A stretch of DNA of 64,000 nucleotides. Origin: Intestinibacillus massiliensis (GTDB lineage: Bacteria > Bacillota > Clostridia > Oscillospirales > Butyricicoccaceae). A program made the position numbers and the translations under genes. Location: assembly GCF_900155735.1 (NCBI RefSeq), contig NZ_LT707059.1, positions 200,232 through 264,231 on the forward strand, in the 5' to 3' direction. The notes below the pieces were generated by a model that saw only the letters and a program-made list of their open reading frames with translations, made no database searches and had not been told where the DNA came from. Positions 34,001 to 43,997 of this stretch are shown piece after piece. Position 1 is the first letter of the stretch; each line of letters opens with the position of its first letter.

Positions 34001-37000
34001 AAGGATGGGGTCTCTTACGGGCTTTATATGGTTACCCTGAACATCGGGGACACCGCGCGGGTGGAGATCGCCGCCAAAAGCGGCAAGCAGGTCATGGGGC
34101 TGCGCGGCAATTCCCTGACGATTTCGGGAAACCCCACGGTGACGGTGAGCTCCGAAGGCACGAGCGGCAATTACACCCGCGGCATCAACCTGGCGAATAA
34201 TCTGACCGTTTCCGGCGGTGCGCTGAACGTAACCGCTACGGGCAGCCACGCAACCAGCGATTCCACCGGCATCCATGTGGGCAACGGCGGGGATGCCGAC
34301 GCCATCAAGATTTCCGGCGGCAGGGTCACAGTGAACTGCAACGGAGGCGCCGGGGGCGGCAAGGGTATTTACGCCTACTATAAAACGCAGATGCGCGTGA
34401 CCGGCGGGATCGTCTATGCCACCGGCAACACGACGGCCATCCGCGCGGATACTACTACCGGCGGCCACACGGCAAGTATCACCCTGAACGGGATGACCGC
34501 CAAAGGCTCCCCCACCTATAACACGGCGGAGGCGTCCCTGAATAATACCGCGACGCTGAGCGGCGGTACGCAGTTCGTGGCAAACGGTACAGAACAGAAG
34601 ACCGTAAAGATCACTCCCGCGACGCAGACTTTTACGCTGGACTTTACCAAGAGTGCGAACGCCTGGAACTACGGCGTACCCTTCGGCGGCACGGCCGTCA
34701 ACTCGTCCAGCACGGATAAGGGCTGGGCGTGGTACGGTGCGGGCGGCGGCACCTATGCCGCCAAAACGCTGGTGCTGGACGGCCTGGACTTTACCACCTC
34801 GGCGGCTACGGCGATTACAGTGCCGGACGGGACGACCGTCGTGCTGAAAAACAGCAATCGGGCGACCAGCATTTATAGCGGCACGATCAACACCCACGGC
34901 GTCCACTGTGACGGCTCCCTGACCATCAAGGGCAGCGGCAGCCTGGAGGTGCAGGGCGGCTCCGTAACGAGTTACGTCGACTATTACAGTATCGGCATTT
35001 ATACCAAGAAAACGCTGACCATCGCGGAGACGGCAAACGTCACCGCCAAATGCTCCGCCGCCAGCCGCATGGCCCGGGGCGTGCAATGCGGCTTACAATC
35101 AACCACCGACGCCGATAGCTACAAGGGCATGCTGGTAGTGGAGCGCGGGGCGACGCTGACCGCCGACGCCAGCGCTTCCTCCAATTACGGTTCCTACCTC
35201 TACGGCGTCGTGATCTTCGCGCAGAGCGCAAAAGTGGGAGCCAGCGTGATTTCCGGTACGGTCACCGCGAAAAGCGGCAACGCTCCGGCGGATAAAATGT
35301 CCTGCTCCTACGCCTTTTACGCCGGCAGCGATCTGACGATCGACGGCGGCAGGGTCACCGCCACGGCGGGCAATACCAGCCATACCGGACAATACTCCTG
35401 CAGCAGCGACGGCATTTGTGTGGGCGGCGCCCTGACCATTCAGGGCGACAGCGTGGTGGCCGCCACCGGCGGCAACATCCCCACCGCCCAAACCAACGAT
35501 ACCGGCTATGGGATCGTCTGCGGCAGAGCGATAACCATCCGCGACGGCGCGCGGGTGACGGCGAAGAGCACCGACGCAAGCAGCGGCTACGGAATCCACT
35601 CCACCACGAATTCGATTACGGTCGCCCTCAACGGAAACGGGCAGATCGACTGCACCGCTGTTACCATGGCGATTTCCACCGCCTCGGACGGCGGCATAAT
35701 GAACCTCGACGGCATGGAGCTGAAAGGCTCCACCGCATACAACGCCGCCGAAAGCGCGCTGACCGACGCCTCCCTGCGGTCATCCGACAAGAAAACCATT
35801 GTCGCCGGCACAGCCGGTACTGGCACTGCGGTCAAAACCGCGCGGATCATCGGCACGGGCAGCCCCACGGCGCAGGGCATTAAGTTCTATCGGGCGGGCT
35901 ACAACAGCGATGACGCGCTGATTTTGGAGACGACGGCCATCAGCTACTATAAGAAGCTCTCGTCCGACCTCTACGGCAGCGCCTATGGCGGCTACTACCG
36001 CACAGCCGCCAACAGTGGGAACTGGGCGCCGCTCCTTTTCTCCAACCGGGAGACGGCGGTGCAGGTCATTGGCATCAAGGAGGACGGCACCTCGGTGAGT
36101 AATCCGCAGGCCAACACAGGCGCGAAAACGATGGAATACGGCGGCCAGGCCTACTACTACTCGACTGACGAGGCCGCGGTTCCCGCCGCCAACGCCGTCC
36201 TCGGCCCCGAGGACGGGGCATACCTGGGCGTACACGCCGATTCCAAAGCGGCGGCGAACGACCTACTGACGAAAATCCCGCAGTATACCATCACCTATGA
36301 TGCAGGCGGAGGCAGCGGCGCGACGCTGCCCACCGGCCATAAAAAGCTGGCTGGCCTGCCCTTCACCATCCCAGCCGTGACGGGCCTTGCCAAGGCTGGC
36401 GTTTCCCTCACCGGCTGGATGGATCAGGACGGCCACGCCTATGACTTGGGCGGAGCGATTACAGCGGATAAAGACCTCACGCTCACCGCCCAGTACGACA
36501 CCAACAAGGTGACGGTTACGCTGAACCAAAACGGGGGCACCTCCGGCACGGCGTCGGTTCTGGCGACCGCGGGGCAGATGATGCCCGCCCTCGGCGCCCT
36601 GCCGCTGAAGGAGAACTGCACCTTCGCGGGATACTATGACGCCGGCGGCGTACAGTATTATGACCAAAACGGCGCCCCGCTCCGCATCTATCCACTGTCG
36701 GGCGGCCCTGCCAAGCTCACCGCAAGATGGGCCAGCGGCGAGGGCATCTTCGCCGGGCGGTACAGCCAGTACCAGGTGTTCGACTGCCACCGTACCCCGG
36801 CCTATCCCAGCGCCGGCCAGTCCTTCCGGGTGTTCCAGTTCGCCAACCCCTTTACCGACAGCGGCTTGGTCAAAAACGGGAGCAAGGTTACGATCGGCCA
36901 GATGTCAAGCGCCCAGATCAGCGGCAAGATTTTCTACTTTAAGCCGTCCGGGAACTCCAGCAACCCCTTCATCCTCTGGTTCGCAAGCAGCGTGGAGCAA

Positions 37001-40000
37001 GCGGATGCGGGAGGCGGCGTCCAGGTCTCCAAGGCGGGCAAAATATACTCGTTGGGGGCGGAGGGTTTCCTCTTCACCTCCACCACCGGAAATGACTACG
37101 GCTACTTCATCAGCATGAAGCAGGCATTTAAGCCGGGCGAGGAAATTACATATAAACCTACGAACCCCGGCCCTATCACCCAGGAGGAAGCCGAAAATAC
37201 CCCCGCAGACCCCACCCCGTGGGAGCCGGATGCGTCGTATACGGTGACCTTCGACAGCAACGGCGCGACCGTGGTAGCCACGCCCAGTAAAATTTCGGTA
37301 CGTAAGCCGCAAAGCGGCTCCGTCACCCTGGGAAATCTGCCCGCCAGCCCGGCCAGGACGGGATATACCTTTAACGGCTGGTATACGGCAAAGACCGGCG
37401 GCAGTAAATTCGACGCCTATCAGACCCCCGTCACGGGGAATATGACGGTTTACGCCCAGTGGGTCAAGGCTACTAACACCACTACCAGCATCTCCCTTTA
37501 TAAGGATAACGCGGTGTGGACCGGCCAGGCCGTTAAGGTGCAGCCGGTGGATGCCTCCGGCAATCTGACGGACGCCCCGATTTCCACCACTTACGCTAGC
37601 AGGACCAAGACCTATAATACCGCCAGCGGCGCGGTCAGCGCGCCGGGGAGCTACGCGGTGCTGCTAGGCGGAACCGATACCGGCGTGCGCTTCACCCATA
37701 CGGCCAATGCGGGCGACGATGTGGAAGTTATGTTTTACAGCGTGGCGTACAAGGCCAACGGCGGCACGTGCAGCTTCCCCGCCGGTTCTGTGGCACGGAA
37801 GGGAAGCACCTACAACGTCCTATTCACCCCAGCGCCAGCCAAGGACGGCTATACCTTCGTGGGCTGGACAGACCGCCCCGCCGCGCAGCAGCCGGCGGCA
37901 AACGACGGCTTCCGGCTCTATGAACAGGGCGGTGGTTTTACATCGCTGGAAATAGCCGGCACTACGACATTGATCGCGGTGTTTAAACAGCCCGCGCCCA
38001 CCGTGGGCGACAGCACGGAGGACTTCACCGTTACCCAGCCCGACACGGTGGACGGTATGGGCAGCATCACTTTGAACACAGGGCATGGCGATCCCGGCGA
38101 TTACGAGTATTCCACCGACGGCGGGCTTACCTGGAACCCCTGGCCGGACGGCGGCACGCTGGAAGCCGGGCAGGGCGCCAACGTCCAAATCCGGCGGCCT
38201 GCAATAGGCAGCGACCTCATGAGTGATTCCGTGGTTGTCACTATCAATACCGCCAAGCCGTTTGACAACCTGGTGACGGTCACCGGCTACAAGGGCGTTT
38301 ATGATGGCAAGGCGCACGGCATCGGGATCCTCAAAGCCGGCGACGCCTCCGACGCCACGGTCACCTTCTATGCAGATGATACCTATACGACGGCCATCGC
38401 GGAGCCGACAGCCAAAGATGTGACCATCGCCGATGGGGTCGACACACCGCAGACTGTCTATTACGCCGTATCCAAAGATGGCTATGCAACGCGCAAGGGC
38501 AGCGCCACGATCTCCATTTCCAAGGCGGAGCTGATCGCCACTTACGCCGGTGAGGTCATCACCTTCGGCCAGAAGCCGCAGCTCCTTGTGACGGTCACCG
38601 GATTTGTGGGCGGCGAGACGGCGGAAACTGCCACCGATTACACCGCGCCAACAGTCACATGGCCGCTGAACCGCAATGCCGCCTCCTACCAGAGCGCGGA
38701 GTTGACGCCGGCGGGCGGCTCGGCTAAAAACTACAACTTCAAGTATGTGCCCGGCACGCTGATCGTCCAATACGCCAGCATGGCGGGCGGTGTGATTGCC
38801 AAGGGCAGCGTGGATACCTATAACGGGAACGCGCACAGCATTTCCGTGACGCTTTCCGGCGACGCGGCAAACGCCCAAATTACCTACAGCACCTCGCAGG
38901 ATGGGGAATATACTTCGGCAAATCCCGCGTTCAAGGATGCGGGCGTGTATACCGTCTATTACAAGGTGAAAAAAGAGGGCTATCAGGAGATCACCAGCTC
39001 CGCACAGGTCGTCATCAACCGGAAGGCGGTCTCGGTGGCCGGCGTTTCGGTTGGTACCAAACCTTACGACGGCAACACCTCCACCGCGAACGGCAGCATC
39101 ACGCTGGACGGTGTGGTGGGGAACGATGACGTCACCGCCAAGGGTACCATCGTGTTTACCTCCAAGGATGTGGGGAGCAATAAAACAGTGGATGTGACCG
39201 GGATCGCCCTGTCGGGCAAGGCGGCGGGAAACTATGTGCTGGACAGCACGACGAAATCCGGCGTAAAGACCGGCGCGGAGATCACCGCCAAGGAGGTGGC
39301 GCTGACTTGGGAGAACACAGGCACGAGGACGTATGACGGCAACGCTTCCGACGTGCGGGCGACCGTGACAAGCGGCCTTGTGCCGGGCGACGTGTGCCAG
39401 GTAATAGTAGCGGGTGGGGATAAGGTAAACACCGGGACTTATACCGCTACGGCGAGCCTGTCCAACACCAACTATACCATCCAAGGTAATGCGAATACCC
39501 AAAGCTATACCATCGAAAAAGCCACGCTGACCGCGACCTATGGCGGCGCGACAGTCATCTATTTAGATACCATTCCTGATGCTGCCAAGACCGTTTCCGT
39601 CACCGGCTTTGTAAATGGTGAGACGGCGGCAAGCCTCGGCAACGACTACACAGCACCTACCGTGACGCTACCGGATCTAACGCCCGGTAGTGACGGCACC
39701 CCGGCAAAGCAGGATATAACGCCTGCCGACGGCAGCGCGACCAACTATGAGTTTGCCTATGTTGCCGGTACCTTCACCGTCCTCTCCAGGGAGTTTAACG
39801 TGGTGGTGGTGAAGGATTACGAGGGCGATTACGACGGAGAGAGCCACACTCTGATCGTTGAGAACAAGGATACCGCCGTGAAGCCCAATGAGATCAAGGT
39901 CCAATACAGTATAGACGGCACTAATTGGAGTGAGGAAGTTCCGGCTCGTATCGAGGCCGGCAAGACGGAAGTCCAGTTTAAAGTAAGTGCGAAAGGCTTT

Positions 40001-43000
40001 GATGAACAGGCCGGTGCCGCCACCATCACCATCCACCCCAAAAAGGTGACGCCCACCATAAGCGCCAGCGCAACCCCCACCCGGATATACGATGGAAGCG
40101 TCGACGCTGAGAATCAGGTGAAGCTGGGGCTTACCGGCGTGCTGGATGCCGACAAGGGTTTTGTGACGCTCAACGCGGGCACGGTCGCCTTCGCGGACAA
40201 GAACGTAGGCGAGAAAAAATCCGTTACCGCCGGCAGTCTTACCCTCACCGGAACGCAGGAAAAGAACTACGTGCTCGCTGTTACCACGGTCAGCGGCGGG
40301 GCGGATTTGGGCGTGGGTATCACGCCCCTGACGGCTACGCTGGACTGGGAAGACGCGGGCATCCGCACCTATGACGGCCAGCCGTCCGATATCACCGCCT
40401 CCGTAACCAACTGTGCGGGTTTCGACATTTGCACGGTTACAGTCAGCGGAGGGAAAGAGAAGGACGTGGGCACTCACACGGCGACGGCAACGGCGCTCTC
40501 CAACGGGAATTACAGTTTGCCCGACGCCGCGACAAAGGCATATACTATCAATCCAGCCAAGCTGACGGCTCAATTCAAGGACGAAACGGTGGTTTTCGGC
40601 AACAAGCCCGCATTGGAAATTGCGGTCACCGGTTTCCAGGGCGGCGAGGACGCCACCAGCGCGGCGGATTACATCGCGCCCACGATCTCCACCGATCCGA
40701 TCCCGACCAACGTGACTACGCATACCATCAGCCTGACGGGCGGCAGCGCCAAAAACTACACGTTCGAGCTTAAAACCGGCACGCTCACCATCACAAAAGC
40801 GGATATGAGCGGCGGCGTGAGCAGCCACGGCTATTCCGGCGTTTATGACGGCAAGAGCCATGGCATCACGGTCAACATCCCCAGCGGCGCGACGGTGACG
40901 TATTACACCGATGGGAACCATACAAATTCCAGCAACAACCAGTTTAAAGACGTCACCGATGGCGAAATCACGATCTACTACAAGGTGGAACAGCCCAACT
41001 ACGCTGACGTCTCCGGCAGTGCGCCCATCGTCATCACGGCCAGGAGGGTCACGCCGTCGCTGCAGGCGGGCACGGCCGGCAGCCGGGAGTATGACGGCAA
41101 GCTGGCCACCACCGGCACGCTCGCGCTTTCCGGCGTGGTAACCGGCGAAACGTTGACGGCCAGCGGGAGCGTCGCCTTTACCGACCCCGCGGCGGGCAAG
41201 AACAAGACGGTCGACATCACGGATATCACCCTTTCCGGCGGTACGGCGGACAACTACGTCCTGTCCACGAAGGAGCTCAAGGGTGTAGCCACCAACGCGG
41301 AGATCAGGCCGAGGGAGGCCGTCCTGACCTGGAGCGGCGACACGGGGCTCGTCTATACCGGAACAGAGAAGAGTGTCAGCGCGGCGGTAAGCAACCTCGT
41401 TCCCAACGATTCCTGTGCGGTGACCGTTACCGGCGGGGCGGAGCAGGGCGCGGGCGAGCACATCGCCACCGCCACTGGCCTGGGTAACCCCAACTACAGG
41501 CTGCCCGACCCCGCGCCGGCCAAGGTGTACACCATTGCGCCGGCCACCCTGCCGGCCCCGTATAAGGGCGAGACTATCGGGGCCGCCACGTCTCCGAAAC
41601 TGGAGGTGGAGGTGACCGGCTTTGTAAACGACGAGAGCGCCGCAAACGCAGCGGGATACGCCGCGCCCACCATTACCGGTACCATCCCCACATCTAAGGG
41701 GACGCACGAGCTGACCCCATCCGGCGGCGAGGCCGACAACTACACCTTTACCTATGTGGCGGGCACACTCGCCATTACCGATAACCCCATCAATGGCGTC
41801 ACCGCGAAGGGCTACGAGGGTCTTTACGACCAAAAGATGCACGATGGCGTTACGGTGAGCGGGCTCCAGGAAGGCGATACGGTTCAGTACAGCACGGGCG
41901 AAGGGGAGAACTGGACGAGCGATATCCCCCAGGTCGGCCCGGTGGGAGACACACCCATTCAGGTCAAGGTCACGCGGCCGGGCTTTGAGGAGCTGGTGCT
42001 GAAGGTGACCGCCAGCGTCAAATCCGCGCCCATCATCCAGCTTGATAAACCGCTGTTCGATAAAACGGACTTGCAAAAAGTCACCTTGGGCGGCAGCGTA
42101 CAGCAGGGCGGCTATCCCATCGCCTCCCAGGGCTTTGCGTACCGCAAGGCGGGGGATACGGTTTGGACGCCCTTGAATCCTGGCACGGCTGGTAGTGGTA
42201 AAACCACTTACAGGCAAACGGTGAACGGCCTGGCGGCAGGCGCCGAATATGAGGTGCGGCTGACCGCCACGGACGTGGCGGGCAACACGGCCAGTGAAAC
42301 GCTCCTCTTTAAGACCCAGCCCAAGAATCCGCCCACCGGCGCCATCGAGGGCTCTGTGGAAGATCCGGATAAGGATGCGGTCATAACGGTTACCATTGAG
42401 ATGGGCAATGTCATTGTGGCCAGCCAAGGCGGCCTTCACTCCGGGCAGCATTTTACATTCACGGGCCTGGAGGACGGCGAGTACAATCTGGTCGCTACCG
42501 ACGGGACGCACAAAGTGACCCGGATGGTGACCGTCAAGGACGGCGGGACCACTAAGCTGGAGGTTGTCCGGGTAGGCACCAAGCAGAGCGTGGTCAAGGT
42601 CGAGGGCGACGCGCCCCCGGTGGCCGTGGATAAGCTGGATGACCTGTTCCACACGGATCTCTACACCAAAAACAATGCGGCGCAGGCGGCAATCAACGGC
42701 AGCGGCACGGTGGAAATCAGGCTGACCGCTGCGGAGGCCAAAGCAACGGCGGAGATTACAAAAATCAAGGAAAAGGCTGCCGATAAGGCGCAAGGGCTGT
42801 TGGTCGATCTATCCGTCAGCATGATTATCACGCCGAAGGACGCCCTGAGCACGGTCGAGCCTGTGCCGGTGACGGAAGAACTGCTGAAGATCGCCATCCC
42901 GCTTCCTGATGAGGCGCAAGGCAAAAGCGGCTATCAGCTGTTCCGCTATCACGACGGGCAGGTAGATGAACTGCGGCAAATCGCAGCCAGCGACACGCCC

Positions 43001-43840
43001 GCGGTTGAGAGCTTTTATGTAAGCGGGCGTTACGCCTATGTATTTGCGCGGAAGTTCTCCACCTATGCGATCTATTATGATACGTATACGGGCGGCGGGC
43101 ACAGTTCCGGCAACCACACTTCAAATAAGAAGCCGCAGGATAAAACCGATCCCATTGCCACCCCAGGTGCGACCGGCGCGGATCAGTGGCTGAACGTCCA
43201 GGAGCATATGGCTTACATTGAAGGCCGCTCCGACGGCTTGGTGCATCCCGAAGACAACATCACCCGGGCGGAGGTCGCCATGATTTTCTACCGGCTGCTC
43301 CGGGACGATGTGCGCGCCAAATATGAGGCCTCCAGCAACAGTTTCCCGGATGTGGCGGCGTCCGACTGGTATAACGAGGCCGTCTCCACCCTGACGCGCG
43401 CCGGCATCATCGCCGGGCGGACGGACGGCACCTTTGGTGCGGATTTGCCCATTACCCGGGCGGAATTTGCCGCCATCGCTTCCCGGTTCGCCAGCGAGCC
43501 TTATACCGGCGGCGACCTGTTCCGTGATACGGCCAACCATTGGGCAAGGGATGATATCAACCGCGCGGCCTCCTATGGCTGGGTCAACGGCGCCGGGGAT
43601 GGGGCTTTTGCCCCGGACCGAACCATCACCCGTGCCGAGGCCATTGTGATCATCAACCGTGTGCTTGGGCGACAGCCAGGATCGGAGGAAGATTTATTGC
43701 CCGGCATGAAGGCATGGCCGGACAACGCCGACCCGGGACAATGGTACTATCTGGCCATCCAGGAGGCCACGAACAGCCACAGCTTTGAGCGAAAGAAAAA
43801 TAGTATTTATGAAACCTGGACAGGGCTTGCAAACAAATGA
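31076..43840 (+). CDS. Giant SLH-anchored surface protein
   Basis: About 4,254 residues. Signal peptide (1 to about 33, ending AMA) and a Pro/Glu-rich N-terminal region are followed by three large modules starting near nt 32214, 33010 and 34627, each opening with LDFT, W-Y-G, FGGT and GWAWYG, then beta-helix-like strand repeats. InlB-type repeats (ending TGYTFNGW...YAQW) lie at about 36290-37980, a long array of YDG/MBG-like repeats at about 38270-41960, then a fibronectin-like and a carboxypeptidase-regulatory-like domain. Three SLH domains (about 43170-43780) bind secondary cell-wall polymer. ATG at 31076 overlaps the upstream stop with GAGGG six bases before; ATG 31070 is an alternative. 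Likely an adhesin or matrix protein. Confidence 0.93.
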   Translation: MRKRERNSSGKRVVSFWVALMMLGTCLPFPAMAAEGSIEIQAFEPLAETAAEQRVPLGTLQEDLLLPETLTAYVATPAAPVPPPVVEEENPAGSEPGEGAPAESAPTEAKPVETEPAETDGTLPPAPGDGGIKAVPIVAGWRASPAYDPDTAGTYVFTAILPQEYTLAEGITMPSVTIIVEDRDIVSGGQDVTAEGQDVVSGGQRALTLTQTVDDMEITLTAQAGVFPADARLRVEKIIETQKIEQIETAIQTALDASAPAPLDGDSEEAAKPKLLETVTFDIKVMGLDAEGREVELQPTLPEGMTAAEAVAVSFRNIELPAAGGGQTMEVYHVEDDLSAAEPVAAEVKADEGEITITPAHFSLYTLAQVNAAAPAAESVVLDFTRGAGGWNYGAAFGGTNTNSSSPEMGWAWYGTAADGYSAKTLVLSGLTFTTTNDNAIILPKGSTVVLADGSDNRVVSGTTAIRIAGEQGGTLTFKGGSGKLYAEARSNGIYVGTTTGGSSSIINIEGGHITAIATAGNGRGVYAYKNIASTSIYASVNIKGGTLYASGSFAQGWSSDVAKSGGAVVAGSGNSGITLGGNMRAVGSASENASIFSLEEVAIFKHYAGGNTSDVHNNLSCFKVTDGTPAMASPNADTVYVYQVQGFTLDFTAAQGAWTYGKAFGGTGANTDALNEAGWAWYGTAGDGYDANTLVMDGLFFETGSAMAMKLPANATVVVKGENRVASQYASNTSHTQGIYGGSSTGESNITFRGDGSLYVRGGQGMAGSDGGYNTTGLQIAGTLTLKENVSITAASGTVRSITVSSFTYGVDCKGLILQDNATLAAKSEDSGYLSTAVMIGAMGGEISGGKLTAIAGNATYASAAQSGSYGIRMLNGGDLAITGGIVTATAGNAAGVGASGGIEKRASSHGISQGVGNLTITGGVVTATAGDVTGTQNTSLDGYSLGILASATGKTAVIGGDAVVKATSGKVTSKDGVSYGLYMVTLNIGDTARVEIAAKSGKQVMGLRGNSLTISGNPTVTVSSEGTSGNYTRGINLANNLTVSGGALNVTATGSHATSDSTGIHVGNGGDADAIKISGGRVTVNCNGGAGGGKGIYAYYKTQMRVTGGIVYATGNTTAIRADTTTGGHTASITLNGMTAKGSPTYNTAEASLNNTATLSGGTQFVANGTEQKTVKITPATQTFTLDFTKSANAWNYGVPFGGTAVNSSSTDKGWAWYGAGGGTYAAKTLVLDGLDFTTSAATAITVPDGTTVVLKNSNRATSIYSGTINTHGVHCDGSLTIKGSGSLEVQGGSVTSYVDYYSIGIYTKKTLTIAETANVTAKCSAASRMARGVQCGLQSTTDADSYKGMLVVERGATLTADASASSNYGSYLYGVVIFAQSAKVGASVISGTVTAKSGNAPADKMSCSYAFYAGSDLTIDGGRVTATAGNTSHTGQYSCSSDGICVGGALTIQGDSVVAATGGNIPTAQTNDTGYGIVCGRAITIRDGARVTAKSTDASSGYGIHSTTNSITVALNGNGQIDCTAVTMAISTASDGGIMNLDGMELKGSTAYNAAESALTDASLRSSDKKTIVAGTAGTGTAVKTARIIGTGSPTAQGIKFYRAGYNSDDALILETTAISYYKKLSSDLYGSAYGGYYRTAANSGNWAPLLFSNRETAVQVIGIKEDGTSVSNPQANTGAKTMEYGGQAYYYSTDEAAVPAANAVLGPEDGAYLGVHADSKAAANDLLTKIPQYTITYDAGGGSGATLPTGHKKLAGLPFTIPAVTGLAKAGVSLTGWMDQDGHAYDLGGAITADKDLTLTAQYDTNKVTVTLNQNGGTSGTASVLATAGQMMPALGALPLKENCTFAGYYDAGGVQYYDQNGAPLRIYPLSGGPAKLTARWASGEGIFAGRYSQYQVFDCHRTPAYPSAGQSFRVFQFANPFTDSGLVKNGSKVTIGQMSSAQISGKIFYFKPSGNSSNPFILWFASSVEQADAGGGVQVSKAGKIYSLGAEGFLFTSTTGNDYGYFISMKQAFKPGEEITYKPTNPGPITQEEAENTPADPTPWEPDASYTVTFDSNGATVVATPSKISVRKPQSGSVTLGNLPASPARTGYTFNGWYTAKTGGSKFDAYQTPVTGNMTVYAQWVKATNTTTSISLYKDNAVWTGQAVKVQPVDASGNLTDAPISTTYASRTKTYNTASGAVSAPGSYAVLLGGTDTGVRFTHTANAGDDVEVMFYSVAYKANGGTCSFPAGSVARKGSTYNVLFTPAPAKDGYTFVGWTDRPAAQQPAANDGFRLYEQGGGFTSLEIAGTTTLIAVFKQPAPTVGDSTEDFTVTQPDTVDGMGSITLNTGHGDPGDYEYSTDGGLTWNPWPDGGTLEAGQGANVQIRRPAIGSDLMSDSVVVTINTAKPFDNLVTVTGYKGVYDGKAHGIGILKAGDASDATVTFYADDTYTTAIAEPTAKDVTIADGVDTPQTVYYAVSKDGYATRKGSATISISKAELIATYAGEVITFGQKPQLLVTVTGFVGGETAETATDYTAPTVTWPLNRNAASYQSAELTPAGGSAKNYNFKYVPGTLIVQYASMAGGVIAKGSVDTYNGNAHSISVTLSGDAANAQITYSTSQDGEYTSANPAFKDAGVYTVYYKVKKEGYQEITSSAQVVINRKAVSVAGVSVGTKPYDGNTSTANGSITLDGVVGNDDVTAKGTIVFTSKDVGSNKTVDVTGIALSGKAAGNYVLDSTTKSGVKTGAEITAKEVALTWENTGTRTYDGNASDVRATVTSGLVPGDVCQVIVAGGDKVNTGTYTATASLSNTNYTIQGNANTQSYTIEKATLTATYGGATVIYLDTIPDAAKTVSVTGFVNGETAASLGNDYTAPTVTLPDLTPGSDGTPAKQDITPADGSATNYEFAYVAGTFTVLSREFNVVVVKDYEGDYDGESHTLIVENKDTAVKPNEIKVQYSIDGTNWSEEVPARIEAGKTEVQFKVSAKGFDEQAGAATITIHPKKVTPTISASATPTRIYDGSVDAENQVKLGLTGVLDADKGFVTLNAGTVAFADKNVGEKKSVTAGSLTLTGTQEKNYVLAVTTVSGGADLGVGITPLTATLDWEDAGIRTYDGQPSDITASVTNCAGFDICTVTVSGGKEKDVGTHTATATALSNGNYSLPDAATKAYTINPAKLTAQFKDETVVFGNKPALEIAVTGFQGGEDATSAADYIAPTISTDPIPTNVTTHTISLTGGSAKNYTFELKTGTLTITKADMSGGVSSHGYSGVYDGKSHGITVNIPSGATVTYYTDGNHTNSSNNQFKDVTDGEITIYYKVEQPNYADVSGSAPIVITARRVTPSLQAGTAGSREYDGKLATTGTLALSGVVTGETLTASGSVAFTDPAAGKNKTVDITDITLSGGTADNYVLSTKELKGVATNAEIRPREAVLTWSGDTGLVYTGTEKSVSAAVSNLVPNDSCAVTVTGGAEQGAGEHIATATGLGNPNYRLPDPAPAKVYTIAPATLPAPYKGETIGAATSPKLEVEVTGFVNDESAANAAGYAAPTITGTIPTSKGTHELTPSGGEADNYTFTYVAGTLAITDNPINGVTAKGYEGLYDQKMHDGVTVSGLQEGDTVQYSTGEGENWTSDIPQVGPVGDTPIQVKVTRPGFEELVLKVTASVKSAPIIQLDKPLFDKTDLQKVTLGGSVQQGGYPIASQGFAYRKAGDTVWTPLNPGTAGSGKTTYRQTVNGLAAGAEYEVRLTATDVAGNTASETLLFKTQPKNPPTGAIEGSVEDPDKDAVITVTIEMGNVIVASQGGLHSGQHFTFTGLEDGEYNLVATDGTHKVTRMVTVKDGGTTKLEVVRVGTKQSVVKVEGDAPPVAVDKLDDLFHTDLYTKNNAAQAAINGSGTVEIRLTAAEAKATAEITKIKEKAADKAQGLLVDLSVSMIITPKDALSTVEPVPVTEELLKIAIPLPDEAQGKSGYQLFRYHDGQVDELRQIAASDTPAVESFYVSGRYAYVFARKFSTYAIYYDTYTGGGHSSGNHTSNKKPQDKTDPIATPGATGADQWLNVQEHMAYIEGRSDGLVHPEDNITRAEVAMIFYRLLRDDVRAKYEASSNSFPDVAASDWYNEAVSTLTRAGIIAGRTDGTFGADLPITRAEFAAIASRFASEPYTGGDLFRDTANHWARDDINRAASYGWVNGAGDGAFAPDRTITRAEAIVIINRVLGRQPGSEEDLLPGMKAWPDNADPGQWYYLAIQEATNSHSFERKKNSIYETWTGLANK

Positions 43841-43861
43841 GACGCGCGCCCTGTGATGCGG

Positions 43862-43921
43862 AGGGGGCTATGGCCCCCTTTCGCTCCAAGCCCATCTTCC
43901 TTTCAAGGTGGGTTTGGAGCG
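43862..43921 (+). terminator. Two successive hairpins after the giant gene
   Basis: Stem AGGGGGC/GCCCCCT (43862-43868 with 43873-43879) followed by TTC, then a second 15-bp stem with two G-T pairs (43882-43896 with 43907-43921). Neither has a long T run, so termination may be partial and the GGDEF gene could be expressed by read-through. Confidence 0.5.
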
Positions 43922-43997
43922 AAAAGCATTTCTATGGGAACCGGCTGTTGCGGGAAGCAAGGGCGGTAATTCATATCACAACTGTGAGGTGTACTCT

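Noticed and set aside
39677-42793. A 1,038-codon open frame on the minus strand inside the giant gene (with others at 37820-39502 and 33800-35086)
   Set aside because: They mirror a plus-strand gene with repeats and clear domain content; stop-free antisense frames arise from GC-rich codon use. They have no domain pattern and no ribosome sites.
31070-43840. CRISPR-like or tandem DNA repeats inside the giant gene
   Set aside because: The repetition is at protein level with long, diverged units in one reading frame; there are no short identical repeats with unique spacers.
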